Below, piece by piece: positions 36,349-49,195 of a DNA stretch of 64,000 nucleotides. A program made the position numbers and the translations under genes. This DNA comes from Voacanga thouarsii (taxonomy: Eukaryota > Streptophyta > Magnoliopsida > Gentianales > Apocynaceae). The notes below the pieces were generated by a model that saw nothing but the letters and a program-made list of their open reading frames with translations, was not told where the DNA came from and ran no database searches. The stretch lies in the NCBI GenBank assembly GCA_026120185.1, contig JANUWF010001101.1, positions 3,844,001 to 3,908,000 of the forward strand. The letters are read 5' to 3'. The first letter of the stretch is position 1. Every line of letters starts with the position of its first letter.

Positions 36349-36583
36349 TACTTCTTGTTCAGCCCTTACTCGGAATTATGATGGGAGAATGCTAAGCATA
36401 TTTTGACTCGGGGAAGTTGACACCTATTCATCTAACCATTTCTCAAGCATTTGTTCTGCTGAGCCTAGTTTCTCTGCTCCTGCCATTTCTGAGTTTTTGT
36501 AAGATAGGGATGATAACCCAAGAAACCCGGCTCTTTATGAGATACATACATTGTAAACTTCTCATCTTTCCCATGGAAGTAAA

Positions 36584-37195
36584 CTATGAAGGTCGGAACA
36601 ATTGATCGTCTAACCTTTGGAACGTTGTTCTTTCCCCTTCCAAGGCTTTGGACTGTTCCACGATGACAGAAACTCCTGGCTTATGCTCCACATCTTCCTT
36701 GCACGTATGTACCATACTTGCATTAGCTACTGAGAACGGATCTGTATCGACTAGAGTTTCTTTACGTTTGCTAGTACATCTCACCATGCCTTTTTGCAAA
36801 GTCTTCTGAATTATGTTTCTGAAAACAATATAGCTCTTGGTATTATGAGAAAATGAATTATGCCACTTACAGTATTTCTTGCCCTTCAACTCCTCTAAAC
36901 TTGGGACTTTGTGACCGAGATGTAAACGGATCTATTTGTCCTTGACTATCTGATCGAAGATTTGCTCGGCCTTTGATAAGTCGAATGTATAAGTAGATGG
37001 CCCCGCCGGAGAAATCTCCTTCTTTCCTTTACCAGGTCTAAAAGGACAAGTGTAAAATGCACCTTTTACTAGCTCTGCTGCCATCACCTTCAAAAGTTGT
37101 TCCTCCTCATTGTTCGTAACATTGTCCACAATTGATATCATGGTTTGCCCATGAGAGAACTTAACGAACCGCCTCTTCTCATTTTCCTTGATCAT
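36584..37195 (-). pseudogene. Gypsy gag, C-terminal part
   Basis: Two pieces in one frame. The first, 36932-37195, begins EEMIKENEKRRFVKFSHGQT region text. The second, 36584-36889, has KYCKWHNSFSHNTKSYIVFRN, a C-x2-H-type knuckle in which the last Cys is replaced by Tyr. This part was separated from the N-terminal gag (41430-42749) by the solo LTR insertion at 37244-41423. Confidence 0.8.
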
Positions 37196-37243
37196 TTCCT
37201 CTATTCTGACAGTCTGAGACAGTGCGGGATAAATCAGAAAAGT

Positions 37244-40200
37244 TGTAAAACCCCACCTAAACCTACCCTAGAGTAAGATGGATGGGGTGCATATTATATC
37301 ATCTTGTATAAAATATATTCTTTGAATGATTTTATGTGCCTTAGAATGGTAGATTATGGGTTATATGATTTATTTGTAATTGTTGAGCAAAAAGGGGTAA
37401 AAAGGTAATTTTACTTGAGGTCGAAATAGAAAGATGTCTTGAGGCTGAGATAAAAAGAGGATTTTGTTGAGAAAATAAGAACCAGAGTTGTTGTGATTAA
37501 GTGGTTAGAACTTTGTGATTTAATCTCTAAGGTCTTGAGTTCAAATCTCATCACCTAAGTTGTGATCTTGTTATAAAAAGAATTCTAGAAGATTTTTTTA
37601 TCTTTATTATTTTTGCAAACCTTATCCTAACCTCTTTGAATTTAAACTACTCCAATTTCTTTAATTCATTTTTATATCCATAAAAGTCTTGGATAATTCC
37701 TTGCTTGGAATTTCAAAAAATTCCAACTCTTGTAGGATAGGATGTTGGCCGAAATTGTGGAGGAGAAATAGGAAGAGGTTCTCAATTAAATCACCATGGT
37801 TATTCCTTTAAGAACTTCAATGTCTTCATGTTCTTATTTTGGTTAAAATCTAAAAAGTTTTCCAGATTTTCTTCATGGCTGGTTTTCGAAATATACAGCC
37901 ACCTTTATCTACCTAACTCTTACAAAGAACCAACCATCTTGTGTGAAGATGAAAACTGAAACACTTTGGAATTTCGCAGCCTTACAAACTACATCGAACT
38001 AGGATTTTTTTTTTTTTCCAGCAAACAAGCAATCTTTGAACATGAACATGGAGCCATTCGTTAGTGCTTAAGAACACCTGAAACTTTCACATTTCTTTTT
38101 CAAGATGGTGGCTGAAAACCACCAATAATAGACCTTCAAACACTCCTAAATTCCAGCTGTAAAATTGTTCCAAAGAGGACAAAAAATTCTGCACAAAACC
38201 ACTTCAAATCCTAAGAGTTCTTTAGCTAAAATTCCAGAAATTTTTTCAACTTTGCCTATCCTATGTTAAGTTCGATTTTCTTCATCAAACTTCTTCATGT
38301 TTCGGCCATAATGCAGCCATGGACAGAACCCTTTAGCTTCTCCATCTACCTTGATCATTAGGACTCCATTAACATACCTTAAAGCACTCCTATCTTCACT
38401 CTATTCAAAATCATTCAAACTTCAAATTAAATTTCAGATTTTTGTTCTATTAAACACTCACCTAGCTAGATAATAAAATAAAAAATTTCTCTGCTATATC
38501 ATAGCCATTTTCGGCCAGCCCAAAGTTGAAACAACTCTTCATTCCATGATCAAATCATAGCTAGTTCAGCCTACATCATTGGAGGACAAGAAGCCTTCAA
38601 AGAGCAAACACCATTACTCAATCATTTACCTCAAACATCTCCACTTTTCTCTCAATTTGAAATTTGAAAAGGCTAAAACTCTCTCTCTCCTTCTTGGATA
38701 ACCGAAAGCCTCCCCCTAAGCTAGGCCATTCGGCCATCATTCACATACAGACACGAAATCACTCACTCTCTCATTTTCTCTCAAAAATACCAAAAACACA
38801 TACTAAGCTTCTTCAACCTTCAATCATCTCTATTCATCCCAAATCACTCCAAGAACCTTCAAACCAACTAGGATTCAATCCATACTCCCTCATAGGCCAC
38901 TCCATAACATCAAAAACACCAAAGTTGACCTTCCATTCAGATTAAACACATCTTTTCGGTCAAGAACAAGAAGAACATCAAGAAGGTAACTTTAAACGCT
39001 TTTGACCTTCTTCATCTCATCATCATCATTTCAATATCATCCTAACCTCTTTCTCTCTCTCTTTCTCTCTTTTGGCCAAAACTTGGATGGACATTCTTGG
39101 ACAAAGTTCAACCAAGGAAGGACTCTCAAGCACTCAAGGACCTCTATTAAGCAAGGTGATACCTTCATCTAACGTTCATCAAATCAAGTATTTCTTTCTT
39201 GATCTCCTCTTTAAATTCTCAAACTCAAGACTCTCTTAGATGATGGATTTGATAGGTTGGTAGAATAATGTGGGGTTGAAGATATATATGTGGGTAAAGG
39301 GAATGGATTTAAGACATAAGAATTGGAATGAATGTTGTGACTTATGCATTATGCTTTAGGATCACTATATGTTCATTATGATTTGGAGCTTTATGGATGT
39401 TTTGATGTATGATAGTCATTATACCATCATTGTTGATTATGTCTTCATGATGTTATTTTTTAATAAATCCCTAAATAATATTATGCCTAGTAGGATATCA
39501 TCCTTGTTGTGATATATGTTAATTCAAGTCTATTTTTGGATAAATCGACATGTTATTTGTTGAATCCATGAGTGGATGAATATGTATATGGATTTTCTCT
39601 AGTAATAAAATTATTATAAGAATTACTTTTATTATTTTTAGAATATTCTTGCTATTATTAATATAATTAATATTGTTATCTATTTTAATTTACTAAATTT
39701 GAAAAACACTAAGTAATTTTGAAATTAAAGATTATTTAAAATAGTATTATTTATTAGATAAATAAATAGTAATATTTTTATTAAGTATAAATAATAATAT
39801 ATTGGAATTAATTGATATCAAATGTCTTTTATATTTATATTATTATTAGTTAGCCTTACTAAAACTTTCATTTATACTCACAAATATTATTTATATTAGA
39901 ATAATTTATTTATTATTAAAATTATTTATAATTTATTATTAATATTACTTATTATTTGTAATAATACTATTTATTATTTATTACTAATATTATTTAGGAT
40001 TTATTATTAATAGTATCCATTATTTATTACTAATTTTATTTATTATTAATATTACTCATTATTTATTATTTGTTAATAAATAGGTAATATTATAATTTAT
40101 TATTTATTATTTATTTATAACACCTATTTATTTTAATTTATCAAATTAATTTTATTTTATAAAAACTTTATCAACTAGTATTAAAGCTTAAGGCATTGTT

Positions 40201-41423
40201 GTCATAGCTAAATGTTATTGTAGCTAGTTGAACCTAGAAGTTATTTATTTAAGGGCAAGTGTTGTTTGAATATTAGACTTATACCCTGTATTTACCCCAG
40301 GCGGGGTTAGGTTGCCTTGAACTACCTTGGAAGGCTATTATACCCGAGAAGAATAAAAGATCAGGTAAGTTCTTACATAAAACTGTTTGAAGATCGAAGT
40401 TATCTTGGCAAGTCAAACACAATATATACGAGAATTTATACTGTAAATGCAATTATGGACAATTTTCTCTTTTCTTTTCAGTCAAGTAAACCATTTAAAG
40501 TTCAAAAAGAAATTTTATACAAAATGCTAAACTTTTCCTAAAAACCAACTTTGACAAGAATTTTGGAAACCATAATTGCTATTTCAAAGAGAATCATTGT
40601 ATGATCTTTCTTTTCTCAAGTGGGACGAACACAACGTTGAGTATTCAATAAGGGTAGACTATTAGGATTAGTCTTTGAAGGTTAGGGTAAGTCTCTTAGT
40701 AGGTGGCCACCTTTGAGGGATGAGTCTTTCCCAGATAGAATGCCAGTCCTGTAGATCGTACCGGTCTGAGCTAGCAAGTTCAGTCAAGTGGACTGTGTAT
40801 TTTCGGAATGGACAACCAGTAAGTTTGGGTGTAAAAATGGAGGAGTATCTCATCTGGTAGACCGTACACCTACCTTGTGTCAATATGCACAAAGTGTGGC
40901 ATCCTGAACGTTCTTTTGTCATAATACACAAAGTGTGGTGCAATGGCTACCTCTTTTGAGTGGTTGCATTTATTGTATACGTGTATGATTTGAAAGGAAA
41001 ACAACACTCTTAATTTGTGAAATTTGTTTGAGGCTTGCAAGCACTTTCTTTATAAAAATTTCTCAACCTGCATACATGAACTGTTTTATCTAAAACACTC
41101 AAAGCACGTACGGGGTTATTGAGATTTATGTCTCACCACCTTTTATACCATGCTTTCAGATTGGTCCTGCTGTGAAGGTTATTGATTAGAGATTGCCTTT
41201 GTTTTGAAGACTTATTTCTTTTCTTATGTATTTCATTTGAGAGACTTTAGCAGACATTTATTTATTTTTGGGATTTGTTCATATATTATTTAAATTGTAA
41301 TAAGTTTTGATTTAGATTGTTTATTTCCTTTGTTTTGTGAGTCCTAATTATAAAGACCATTTGTCCTATGGATGTGGCGATATCCCTAATCCTAATAGGG
41401 TACGTAAGTAGTGGGGTGTTACA
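37244..41423 (+). mobile_element. Solo LTR of a large-LTR retrotransposon (4.18 kb)
   Basis: Begins TGTAAAACCCC and ends GGGGTGTTACA, flanked by identical AAAGT (37239-37243 and 41424-41428), a textbook LTR-type insertion. It sits within gag of the Gypsy element. There is no internal domain and no second LTR, so it is read as the product of LTR-LTR recombination. A related copy lies at 58718 onward in the opposite orientation; matching text includes the phrases around 40620-40760 and 41345-41423. LTRs over 4 kb are typical of Ogre-type Tat elements, but the lineage cannot be proven without internal sequence. The interior holds a tRNA-like SINE segment (~37490-37620) and a very AT-rich part (39600-40180). 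Short open frames inside are not genes. Confidence 0.87.
37490..37620 (+). repeat. tRNA-derived SINE-like segment inside the solo LTR
   Basis: Contains AAGTGGTTAGAAC and, ~35 nt later, TTGAGTTCAAATCTCATCACC. These correspond in order and spacing to RNA polymerase III A-box and B-box regions of plant tRNA-derived SINEs; the TGAG/CTCA T-stem is present. It does not fold as a full tRNA, so it is not a tRNA gene. Element ends are unclear; a T-run follows near 37594. Confidence 0.45.
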
Positions 41424-41429
41424 AAAGTC

Positions 41430-42749
41430 CTAGAGAATGAGACACTTATTGAGTTGCAGATATATTCTATTGATGGCTATTCTGACACACTCCATTTCTA
41501 GCAATTGAGTAGTGCATTTGGCCTTAATCTGTCGAAAACGCTCAATGAACTCTGCCACACCTTTGGATGATTTTTGCTTGATCATTAGAAGATCTACTAT
41601 GAAAACCTCAGGTGTCGGTTTGAAGAAACGTTCATGAAAAATCCATTCCATATCTGCTCTTGAATACACAGAACTGGGCATCAGATTTGCATACCAAGTA
41701 AATGTCGTCATTGTTAAAGACAAAGAAAATAATTGCAACTTATGCCAGTCACTGTTCTTAAATTCTCCACAATGTGCTGTAAATCTCGCTATATACTCCA
41801 TGGTTGACTTGCTATCCTCTCCAGAGAATGTGGAGAACTCAAGCAACTTAAATACTTGCGGTAGCACTGCCATAGAATCCACCTACGTGGGATACGGCTT
41901 CTGATAAACTAGTCATTCCCTGATGTGTCGACGCAACGCTTTCGTCATTGCATTGACATCTGGTGATGGTATTGGTTGTTGATTCTACATAGGGGACTTA
42001 GCATAACTGGCTGAGAAACTTGTCCTGGGAATGAGGCCATCTCAGGGTATCCTGCTCCCTGCATCAAATAAGCTATCGCTGTGGCAGGATACGTGAAAGG
42101 GACAATTGTAGCGTAGTTCTGTGGCCCTCCATAAGGGGAACAAAAACTCCTGTTAGAAGCTGTCGTCTAGTTGTAAGATACCTGCAACCCCATTGGTGTC
42201 TCGACCCCCGCGACCGGGTATGGTATGGTTCTCCCTAGAAAATGCTCTACAGGAGCTATGCATTGTACAGTTAATCCTAGACTCCCTTGGTGCCCCCCGG
42301 GCATCGGAAATGACCACTCCCGGCATAATAATTGTACTAACCCATAGGATGGTGCACCAATGGTCGAGGTAGGAGGGTACATAGCTGCCTGAGGTATCCC
42401 GTGAACATTTTGCCTCTGTTCAAAATTATGGAGCTCATTTTGAAGTAGTGGCCGGAACATTGTGGCGAACTGGGGAACAAGACTCTAAATGAGATTACCT
42501 GTACATTGCTCCATGCCCTGTCGTATGGCAGTTAAAGACGTGGGTGTCAATTGAGACACATGGGAGGGAAGACGAGAAGTGTGCTCCCTGTTGCTCAAGG
42601 AGGGTGACCTGAGCATTACTGGACGTCGTCACTATAGGATCAAAGGCTCCCCGTAAAGTGTGAACTGCAGGTCGATCGGAGGAATCTGATAAAGGCTCTG
42701 AGGATTGCTGCGGAGGATTTGACATAATGCGTCCTGAACGCAATTGCAT
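41430..42749 (-). pseudogene. Gypsy gag, N-terminal part
   Basis: Begins at ATG 42749 (MQLRSGRIMSNPPQQSS), about 15 nt downstream of the PBS. A Pro/Gly-rich middle follows (42167-42460, other frame: ERQNVHGIPQAAMYPPT). The retrotransposon-gag capsid domain comes next (41430-41882: LLEFSTFSGEDSKSTMEYIARF, WHKLQLFSLSLT, TWYANL, WIFHERFF, SSKGVAEFIERFRQIKAKC). Several stops and two frame changes. It is cut at 41423 by the solo LTR and resumes at 37195. Confidence 0.87.
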
Positions 42750-42764
42750 TCAACAACTACCTTT

Positions 42765-42784
42765 GGTCCCATTGAGTGTGCCAA
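42765..42784 (-). other. Primer-binding site of the Gypsy element
   Basis: Minus-strand TTGGCACACTCAATGGGACC, four bases inside the 5' LTR. It resembles the TTGGCACGCCCGGTGGGAC type found in plant Tat-related Gypsy elements; the exact tRNA was not determined. Confidence 0.65.
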
Positions 42785-42788
42785 TTTA

Positions 42789-43482
42789 TGTTGCCTCACA
42801 AAAGGGTCACCAATGAGACTAGCGATCGGCTACTCTTTCAATAAATATAAGCAGTCCGATGGAAAGATGAATGTGTGAGTTAGACCTTTTAAAAAGCGTG
42901 AGTTCTTTAAACTTAGTATAAAAAGGGTTCTAGAAAGCAGGAATATTGCATGCGGAAGCCAATTAGGATTGAAATCAATGTGTTTTGATTGATCTTGATA
43001 AAAAGAACGAATACAAAAGTATTGGAATTTGAAATCAAAGTAAATTGAAAATGGAAAGCTGGTAATAAAGGAATAAGAAAAAACTTTTGAAAACTTAAAC
43101 AAAACTGTAAAGAAAGATAAAGACGAAGAAAATGCAGAAAAAGGAATTGAAAACTGGAAAATTAATAGTCTTGTAGATGTGTTTGTTGGTGTCTCTTGTT
43201 CTGGGAATCCTTGCCCGATTTATGCTTGCTGTGGCGTGGTTGCCGATTATCCGAACATGGAAAAAATCTCTCTTCATGGCTCGTCCTTGACGGTTAGGAA
43301 TAATAGTATTTTGCCGATCGTGCCAAGATATGGGGATGACAACTCATCGGCTCCTGGTTCTGATGTTGACCAGGTACATCGGCTAAAGAATTTCTTGATA
43401 TCATCATTGACTTAGCAAAATTTATATCGGCTTCAACTCAAAGTTACCGTTGCAACGGATCGACAAAAGTTCACATCAACAA
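42789..43482 (-). repeat. 5' LTR of the Gypsy element
   Basis: 694 bp, begins TGTTGCC, ends ATCAACA on the plus strand, matching 28925-29617. It is followed by the target-site duplication ATTTG (43483-43487). Confidence 0.93.
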
Positions 43483-43487
43483 TTTGT

Positions 43488-44584
43488 AATGATACAATCA
43501 CTTGTAAAAATTATGTTAAAAGACAAACGAACTTAATATATTTAAACTCTGGGAACCACATTCTTCTTCCATGGGAAATTAATGGTATTAACCGTCATTT
43601 CACCAATATTTCTACATTGTCGGTGGATGACTATTTAATATTGTAGTCGTATAGAACCTTTCAACGAGATAGTGCTTTTTCAACTCTCTCAAAATGAAAT
43701 CTATTCCAAACATATATGCCATGGTTCCTTCTTGGCTTTACAATTTCCATCATCAGTATTTCTCAGTACTCACAAGATCGATATATAGACTTGGGAAGTA
43801 TCTTCCAAATTATCCTAGAGATTATCTTCTAGAAAATGGCATTCCTTGACAGCTATCAATACTTTTGAGTAGATTAATTAATTCCTTGTTTTAAAAACAA
43901 TGGAAAAAACATTTGCATAAAGCTTGGATAGGATGATGGTCATGGCTTGAACAAATGCCGGAACCATGTACCCCTATCAAAACTTTCCAAAATTCATTCA
44001 TCAAAAGGTATATACTTGTATTAATTGTCAGGCAAGATAGAAGAAGAAATATATTAGAAAATTGATGATAGAAAATCAATGAATTTATTGTAACCACAAC
44101 TTTGTAATCTTGAAACTGAAAAGATTTACCAAATATATATCGAAACAAAAAAAAGGGGTTAATTTAACGTTCTAGTTAGAGAAATTGCTCAAGCACTTCT
44201 AGGTGAGGAGAGTTTCTTTTGTGAGAAATTGTAGGCAGAAAAAACATAACATTAATATTTAAGCCGTAGAAGTTCAGTTTTGTTATGAACATGTAAACTG
44301 TTACTTCATGAAATGAAATCTTCCTTTTAATTTTTGATAGCACTCTTTGCGTTGAACTTGAATATTTTGTTATTTCAAAAGTTGAACCCTAAGAATCAAG
44401 TTTTACTTCTATAAGAAATTATTGATATTAATAAGTATCAACTATCATTTTCACCAAAATCTCTATACCGTGAGCAGTTGGTGGTATAACTTAATAATAT
44501 ACGTATCAAATACTTGATTGTAAGAGTGAGTTCTGGATTCTGATTAGCTTAACAGTGATCACAATCATAATAGTCAATTTTTAG
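43488..44584. other. Gene-free stretch with weak third copy of the duplicated block
   Basis: No coding potential. Two short parts (about 43556-43670 and 44525-44560) resemble pieces of the duplicated block at 8430-9430, such as TTCTTCTTCCATGGGAAATTA and GGATTCTGATTAGCTTA. The rest is unassigned. Confidence 0.4.
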
Positions 44585-44965
44585 ACTTAGGATTGTTTGA
44601 TAACTTAAATTAATTATTTAAAGTTAATTAATTAATTATTATTAATTAAGAATATTTAATAAATAATACTATATTATTAAGTGTTTATTTATTTCAATAT
44701 GTTTGATAATAACTTTTTATTATTACTTAATTATTTAAGATGTACTAAAATTATATTATAAAATTTAAGTGGAATAAAAGTAACATAAATTTAAATTTTG
44801 AATATATAGATGATCTAATTATTGTTGTTCTTTTATATTTAACACATACTATAATAAAATATGTTATAAAATGAATTATAATTAACTTAAGTTTTTGGAC
44901 TTTTCATTTCAACTTTTAAATTTTAAATATTCAAATTTTAATATTTATACTTCAATTTTATACCG
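44585..44965 (+). repeat. AT-rich MITE-like repeat, family member B
   Basis: Second member of the family described at 7540-7925, in opposite orientation. It starts GACTTAGGATTGTTTGATAAC and ends ATTTTATACC. No coding capacity; terminal inverted repeats and target duplications were not resolved. Confidence 0.55.
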
Positions 44966-46689
44966 TGGGTCAAGCACAAAATATAGACTAGTTGGGGCAA
45001 AAATTAATACATTTTTTAAAAAAATTTAAAGTCGTGAGAAAAAACACATTGGCATATATATCCTTATATAGGGAATCAATGTTTGATCAATTGCTCGGAG
45101 TTCATAGTATGCCGTTCCTTAAGTTTTCCTAGGAAAGTTGATATCAAAATGAAGTTGTAGATGTCTAGTTTCGACAGCTGCAAGCAACATGTCGACTCAA
45201 TTCTTCTGCAAAAAGCTATGATTGAAACAATGGCAGGCGTACAACGTTTTCCCTGGTAACATGTTTAGCAATAATAGCATACTGATTCTAAATTTTTGCA
45301 AGAAAAATTAGAGATTAGTCCAATCTCTAGATGTGTAGTTTCAGTAACTGCAGATGACACATACCATTTGATTTTTTTTTTAATATATAAACAGTTGTGC
45401 TGGAAATACTGAAGGTTGCCTTGTGACAGTCAGGAATACATATTTTTTAACTTCTGATTTGTTCATGCCTTAAATTTTACCCTGGGCACGGTAGGTTGGA
45501 GATATGTAGAGATTGGTTAAATGCAACAATTATGAGCCATTGAATTATATAATTTTTTTTATAAGAATTAAAGGTAAGATTTTTAATTAAATATTTTAAA
45601 GATCGAAAATTGATAACTAATAATTAATTAAACGTACTTTAATAGTTCATAATAAAATATTCTTTGACAGATTCGATCTTGATCTTAGTAGAGTCCTTGA
45701 GGTAGTAATCTTGATGTACTTTTTGTTTCTTTATTAGTTATTTATTTCAATATATGTATATATATATAAATAAATTCTTTGCGTGTGGAAAATCGTTCAC
45801 TCAATCACCAACTAAATAGCAAAATTCTGAAAGATGTCACGTGCTGCTCATGTATCTCAATTACGAGGGGTAAAAATGTCTTTTCAAAAACAAATGACCC
45901 CACTTACGAGGAAAATTCCTCAGCCTAATGCCGTCCTCCATTGCTATCACCCGACGTCGACATAATCCAGCTAGCCTCTAATAGCAGGACCAGCACTGCC
46001 ACCACCAATCTTTTCAATCCAACCCCAGGTCGACTGTTTCTCCGCTCAGATTCCCGACCACTCCCCCCTTCCCCGCCAATTGCCCACAAAACTCGGCTCT
46101 CCTATCTTGAACTCGGTTGGCTAATGCGATTGACTTGGTCTTTTAGCTAGATTATATTGATTGTGATAAGAAGTTCTAGTTAGATTGTTTGGATGTGGAC
46201 TTTTTATTTTTAATTTTTTTTTAGAAGAGGGGTGGAGGAAGATAAAAATGAGAAAGGAAATAAAAAAAAGAATAAAAGGTAACACGATATTAAATTCGGC
46301 ACATATAATTTGAGTATTTATTTTTTTTATTATTGTAATCAGTTGTTATCTTTTTAGAAGCCAACTTATTATATTCTTAAAGTGAATTGTTTTTTTGCAT
46401 TTTCAATCACAATTTGATGCGGGACGCAGTTCTTGAGGACTTTTGTTTTCTTTTTTGCTCGAGATCTTATTCAAGATTTATTTCTTTTAAGTTCATTTAT
46501 TTGATTTCTTGCGTTCATGCTCTTTAAATGTGATTTTCCCCCTTCGAAACTATTCACTTTGAAAGCTAAGACAATGTGTAGTGTTCTTTCATTAATTAGC
46601 TGATCTAGCATTGTACAAACACAATCAAAATAATATATTCATATTCATTTTAATTTCAGTAATAAAATAGAAACTTAGGCTTTTATAAA
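44966..46689. other. Gene-free stretch
   Basis: No recognised gene. Around 45930-46150 there is a short GC-richer plus-strand frame (69 codons, Ser/Thr/Pro-rich) that might be an exon relic but has no domain. An internal near-repeat (about 45160-45205 and 45325-45370, AGATGT.TAGTTTC...CTGCA) is visible. The remainder is AT-rich. Confidence 0.4.
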
Positions 46690-47430
46690 TAAAATGAAAA
46701 AAAATTGTATTATCATCCATTTAAATATAAATAATTTCAAAAAAAATCTTTATAAATATTACTTTTTGCCCCTGCAAAATTTTAAAAACTCATGCCATTG
46801 TCTTGAAGTATTTTGTTTTGTCATAGATTGATAAGACATCAACACAACAGGAAGAAATGGATTTGAAAATTTAATCAGGATTGATTTGTGCGATATGCTC
46901 TGGTGATGAAAAAATGCAAAGGAAAATATTATGAAAATTAGTGAAGAATTGGAATTCAAGGATACCTAGTTAATTAGTGAAGAATTAAGAGTTGGATGCA
47001 GTGTCTAAAATTTTGGTTTGACAAGAGTCTAGCCGTGAAGGGCAAGAAAACCTTTTAAAGTCAGCCAAGCAAATTATGGCATTAAAGAAGCTCCCCACCA
47101 AAACCCTCTCTCATTCAATTTGGGCAATTAATACAAGTATACAAATTCTTCTCCCACTGGAAATTATAAGAATAAACGCTCGATGCACCAAAATTTCCAT
47201 ACCATAGTTGCTTGTACTATCCAATTAATGATGTAGATGCAAAGACTTGACTACCGGGGTCAATTCTTGGTTCCGATTAGCCTAAATCAAAATGGTCAAT
47301 TTCTTGGAATAGGTCCAGCAAAGAGGACTGAAGGCTGGGTAGATATGTCGAGACAGAATTGCCATTCTTTAGATTTGAGTCTATTACGGGCCACGTGTTA
47401 GATTTGGAATTCGGATTACTGGTTAGAATG
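46690..47430. repeat. Duplicated non-coding block, copy 2 (paralogous to 8430-9430)
   Basis: Same orientation and order as copy 1, with long matching runs (GAGTCTAGCCGTGAAG, TATACAAATTCTTCTCCCACT, AATGATGTAGATGCAAAGAC). About 260 bp present in copy 1 are missing here, mostly upstream. Not coding. Confidence 0.75.
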
Positions 47431-49195
47431 GAAATGTTGACAAGGATTTTTCCTATGGAATTTGGACATTTGAAATTCTTAGGGTGAAGTCGGCGCGTAT
47501 GTGTTGCGTTCGGAATTCAGATTTGAAGATAATAGTTCTCATCAAATGCGAATCATTTCGATTGAGTTCTCCATGGAATGAAAATTTTTCTACTTTTTTA
47601 TTTAAATCTTGAAATCCAACCCAAATACAAATAAAACTATTACAAAAGATGACACCTCCATGTATATATGTATGTATATGCATATGTGCATATATCTTCT
47701 TCTAAAATAAAAATTTTGGCAGTAAATATATAAATGATACCATTTGTTTGAAGAAAAAACTATAGACTAATAAATGGCAGCATTAGTAATTAACTATTGG
47801 ATTTAATGTTTTTATTCCACAAGTATTCATTTGGTGAAGGTAAATGATATTTTTCAAAAATCAAGGGTCCAAATGATATTACAGTAAATTTTAAGGGAAG
47901 TTTAAGTTATTATTCCATAAATTAAATCAATTAACAATTGCCCCCAAAATTTATTACTGCCCATATTAAACAATAGTAGTAAAAGAACTAATATCTGCTA
48001 TCCTCCTCGTCAAGAAAAATTACCTTCATATACCACTCATTGATGTCGCCTTGGTTTATAAGGGAAGAAGGCAGAGTGAGAAAAACATGTGCCCTGTAAA
48101 TAGTACCGATACTTCCTGAATTAAGCATTTTTACACATACTAAATATATTTTCAAAACATTGAACGATTTGCATTTATTCTAAGGTAACTCAATAATTCC
48201 AAAATGTACCTTCTACTAGTAAAAGTTCCAATAGTTATGCACTAAGTAATTGATTATCTAGTGGAAACCCTTATTGGAATTTCTAAATCATAGGCTAATG
48301 AAATTCCTTTCCCAACATGACTTTATGAAAAACACGTTTTGTAAATCTTGGAGTTTCCAAATTTTCTAGAATAGAAAAGCCTTTTTTTTTTTTCTTTTCT
48401 CATAATGTCCTGCAAAACCCCCTCTGCTTTTTGGGTAAAATTCAAGCCTTATAACTTAGAGTTTCCATCCAAAACGATATAAAGACTTCATCCAATCAAC
48501 GTCAATATACACATCATATTCGCATAATAACCAAATATATTACATTAACTTAGGAACTTTTGAAGACGTATCATCTATTGATCAATTACCCATGTTAATC
48601 CTAACCATTTCTCTATATAGAAAGGCCAAAAAAAAAAGAAAAAAAATTTATACTTCAATTTTTTGTCCATGCGGGTTAGATTAAAGCAATAAGGATAGAA
48701 CAGATTCGTCGAACAAATAAGTACATACTAAATGATTTCCTTTTTGAAAATATTTATCTTTAACAATTGTTAGAATAGAGGCCACATGATTATACTTTTT
48801 ACTTACAAAAACATCTATGTGATAACATACCCAAGTTGCATTCAAAATTTCATTAATAATTAATAAAAGACAAATTTTTATACAGTAAAAATCCAATGCG
48901 AAATTAAACTTTTCTTTTGAAAACAGGGACACCTAAACCACTTACCTTAATTAATGATTGTTTTCTCAACTGAGGCAGTCGTTTGAATTATCATCCAAAG
49001 AAGCAGCCAAATAATTACCATCAAAACTTAATCCATACAGTTACTTACCGACAGTAATCATATTGGATTAGAAACTTAACTTCAGATTACAAAGAACGAT
49101 TATCTTCGTTCGTTATGTGTTTTCTTCGCTCTTAATAACAACGAGATACTAAGATACAAAATTCTTATGTTAGCTTTTTAAATAAGATAAATTAC
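47431..49195. other. Gene-free AT-rich stretch
   Basis: No credible reading frame on either strand. A short alternating TATATGTATG run lies at about 47660-47690. Nothing else recognised. Confidence 0.45.

Larger units (their letters stand above)
28925..43482 (-). mobile_element. Complete, decayed Tat-like Ty3/Gypsy retrotransposon with antisense ORF
   Basis: LTRs at 28925-29617 and 42789-43482 (693 and 694 bp, TG...CA) are flanked by identical ATTTG (28920-28924 and 43483-43487). Minus-strand order is PBS, gag, protease, RT, RNase H, integrase: the Gypsy order. A long region between integrase and the 3' LTR carries a gene on the opposite strand, as described for Tat-lineage elements. The PBS context (TTGGCACACTCAATGGGACC) resembles those of Tat-related elements. 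A 4.18-kb solo LTR is nested in gag; without it the element is ~10.4 kb. All pol domains carry lesions. The LTRs look about 85-90 % alike by eye, so it is older than the Copia element. Confidence 0.93.

Noticed and set aside
37490..37575. Possible tRNA gene
   Set aside because: A- and B-box-like motifs are present, but acceptor and anticodon stems do not form convincingly; read as SINE-like.
38664..38945. 93-codon plus-strand frame
   Set aside because: It lies inside the 4.18-kb solo LTR, has Ser/Pro/His-rich untranslated-leader character, and no domain.
45941..46150. Small Ser/Pro-rich gene
   Set aside because: Only 69 codons, no domain, no splice or promoter support.
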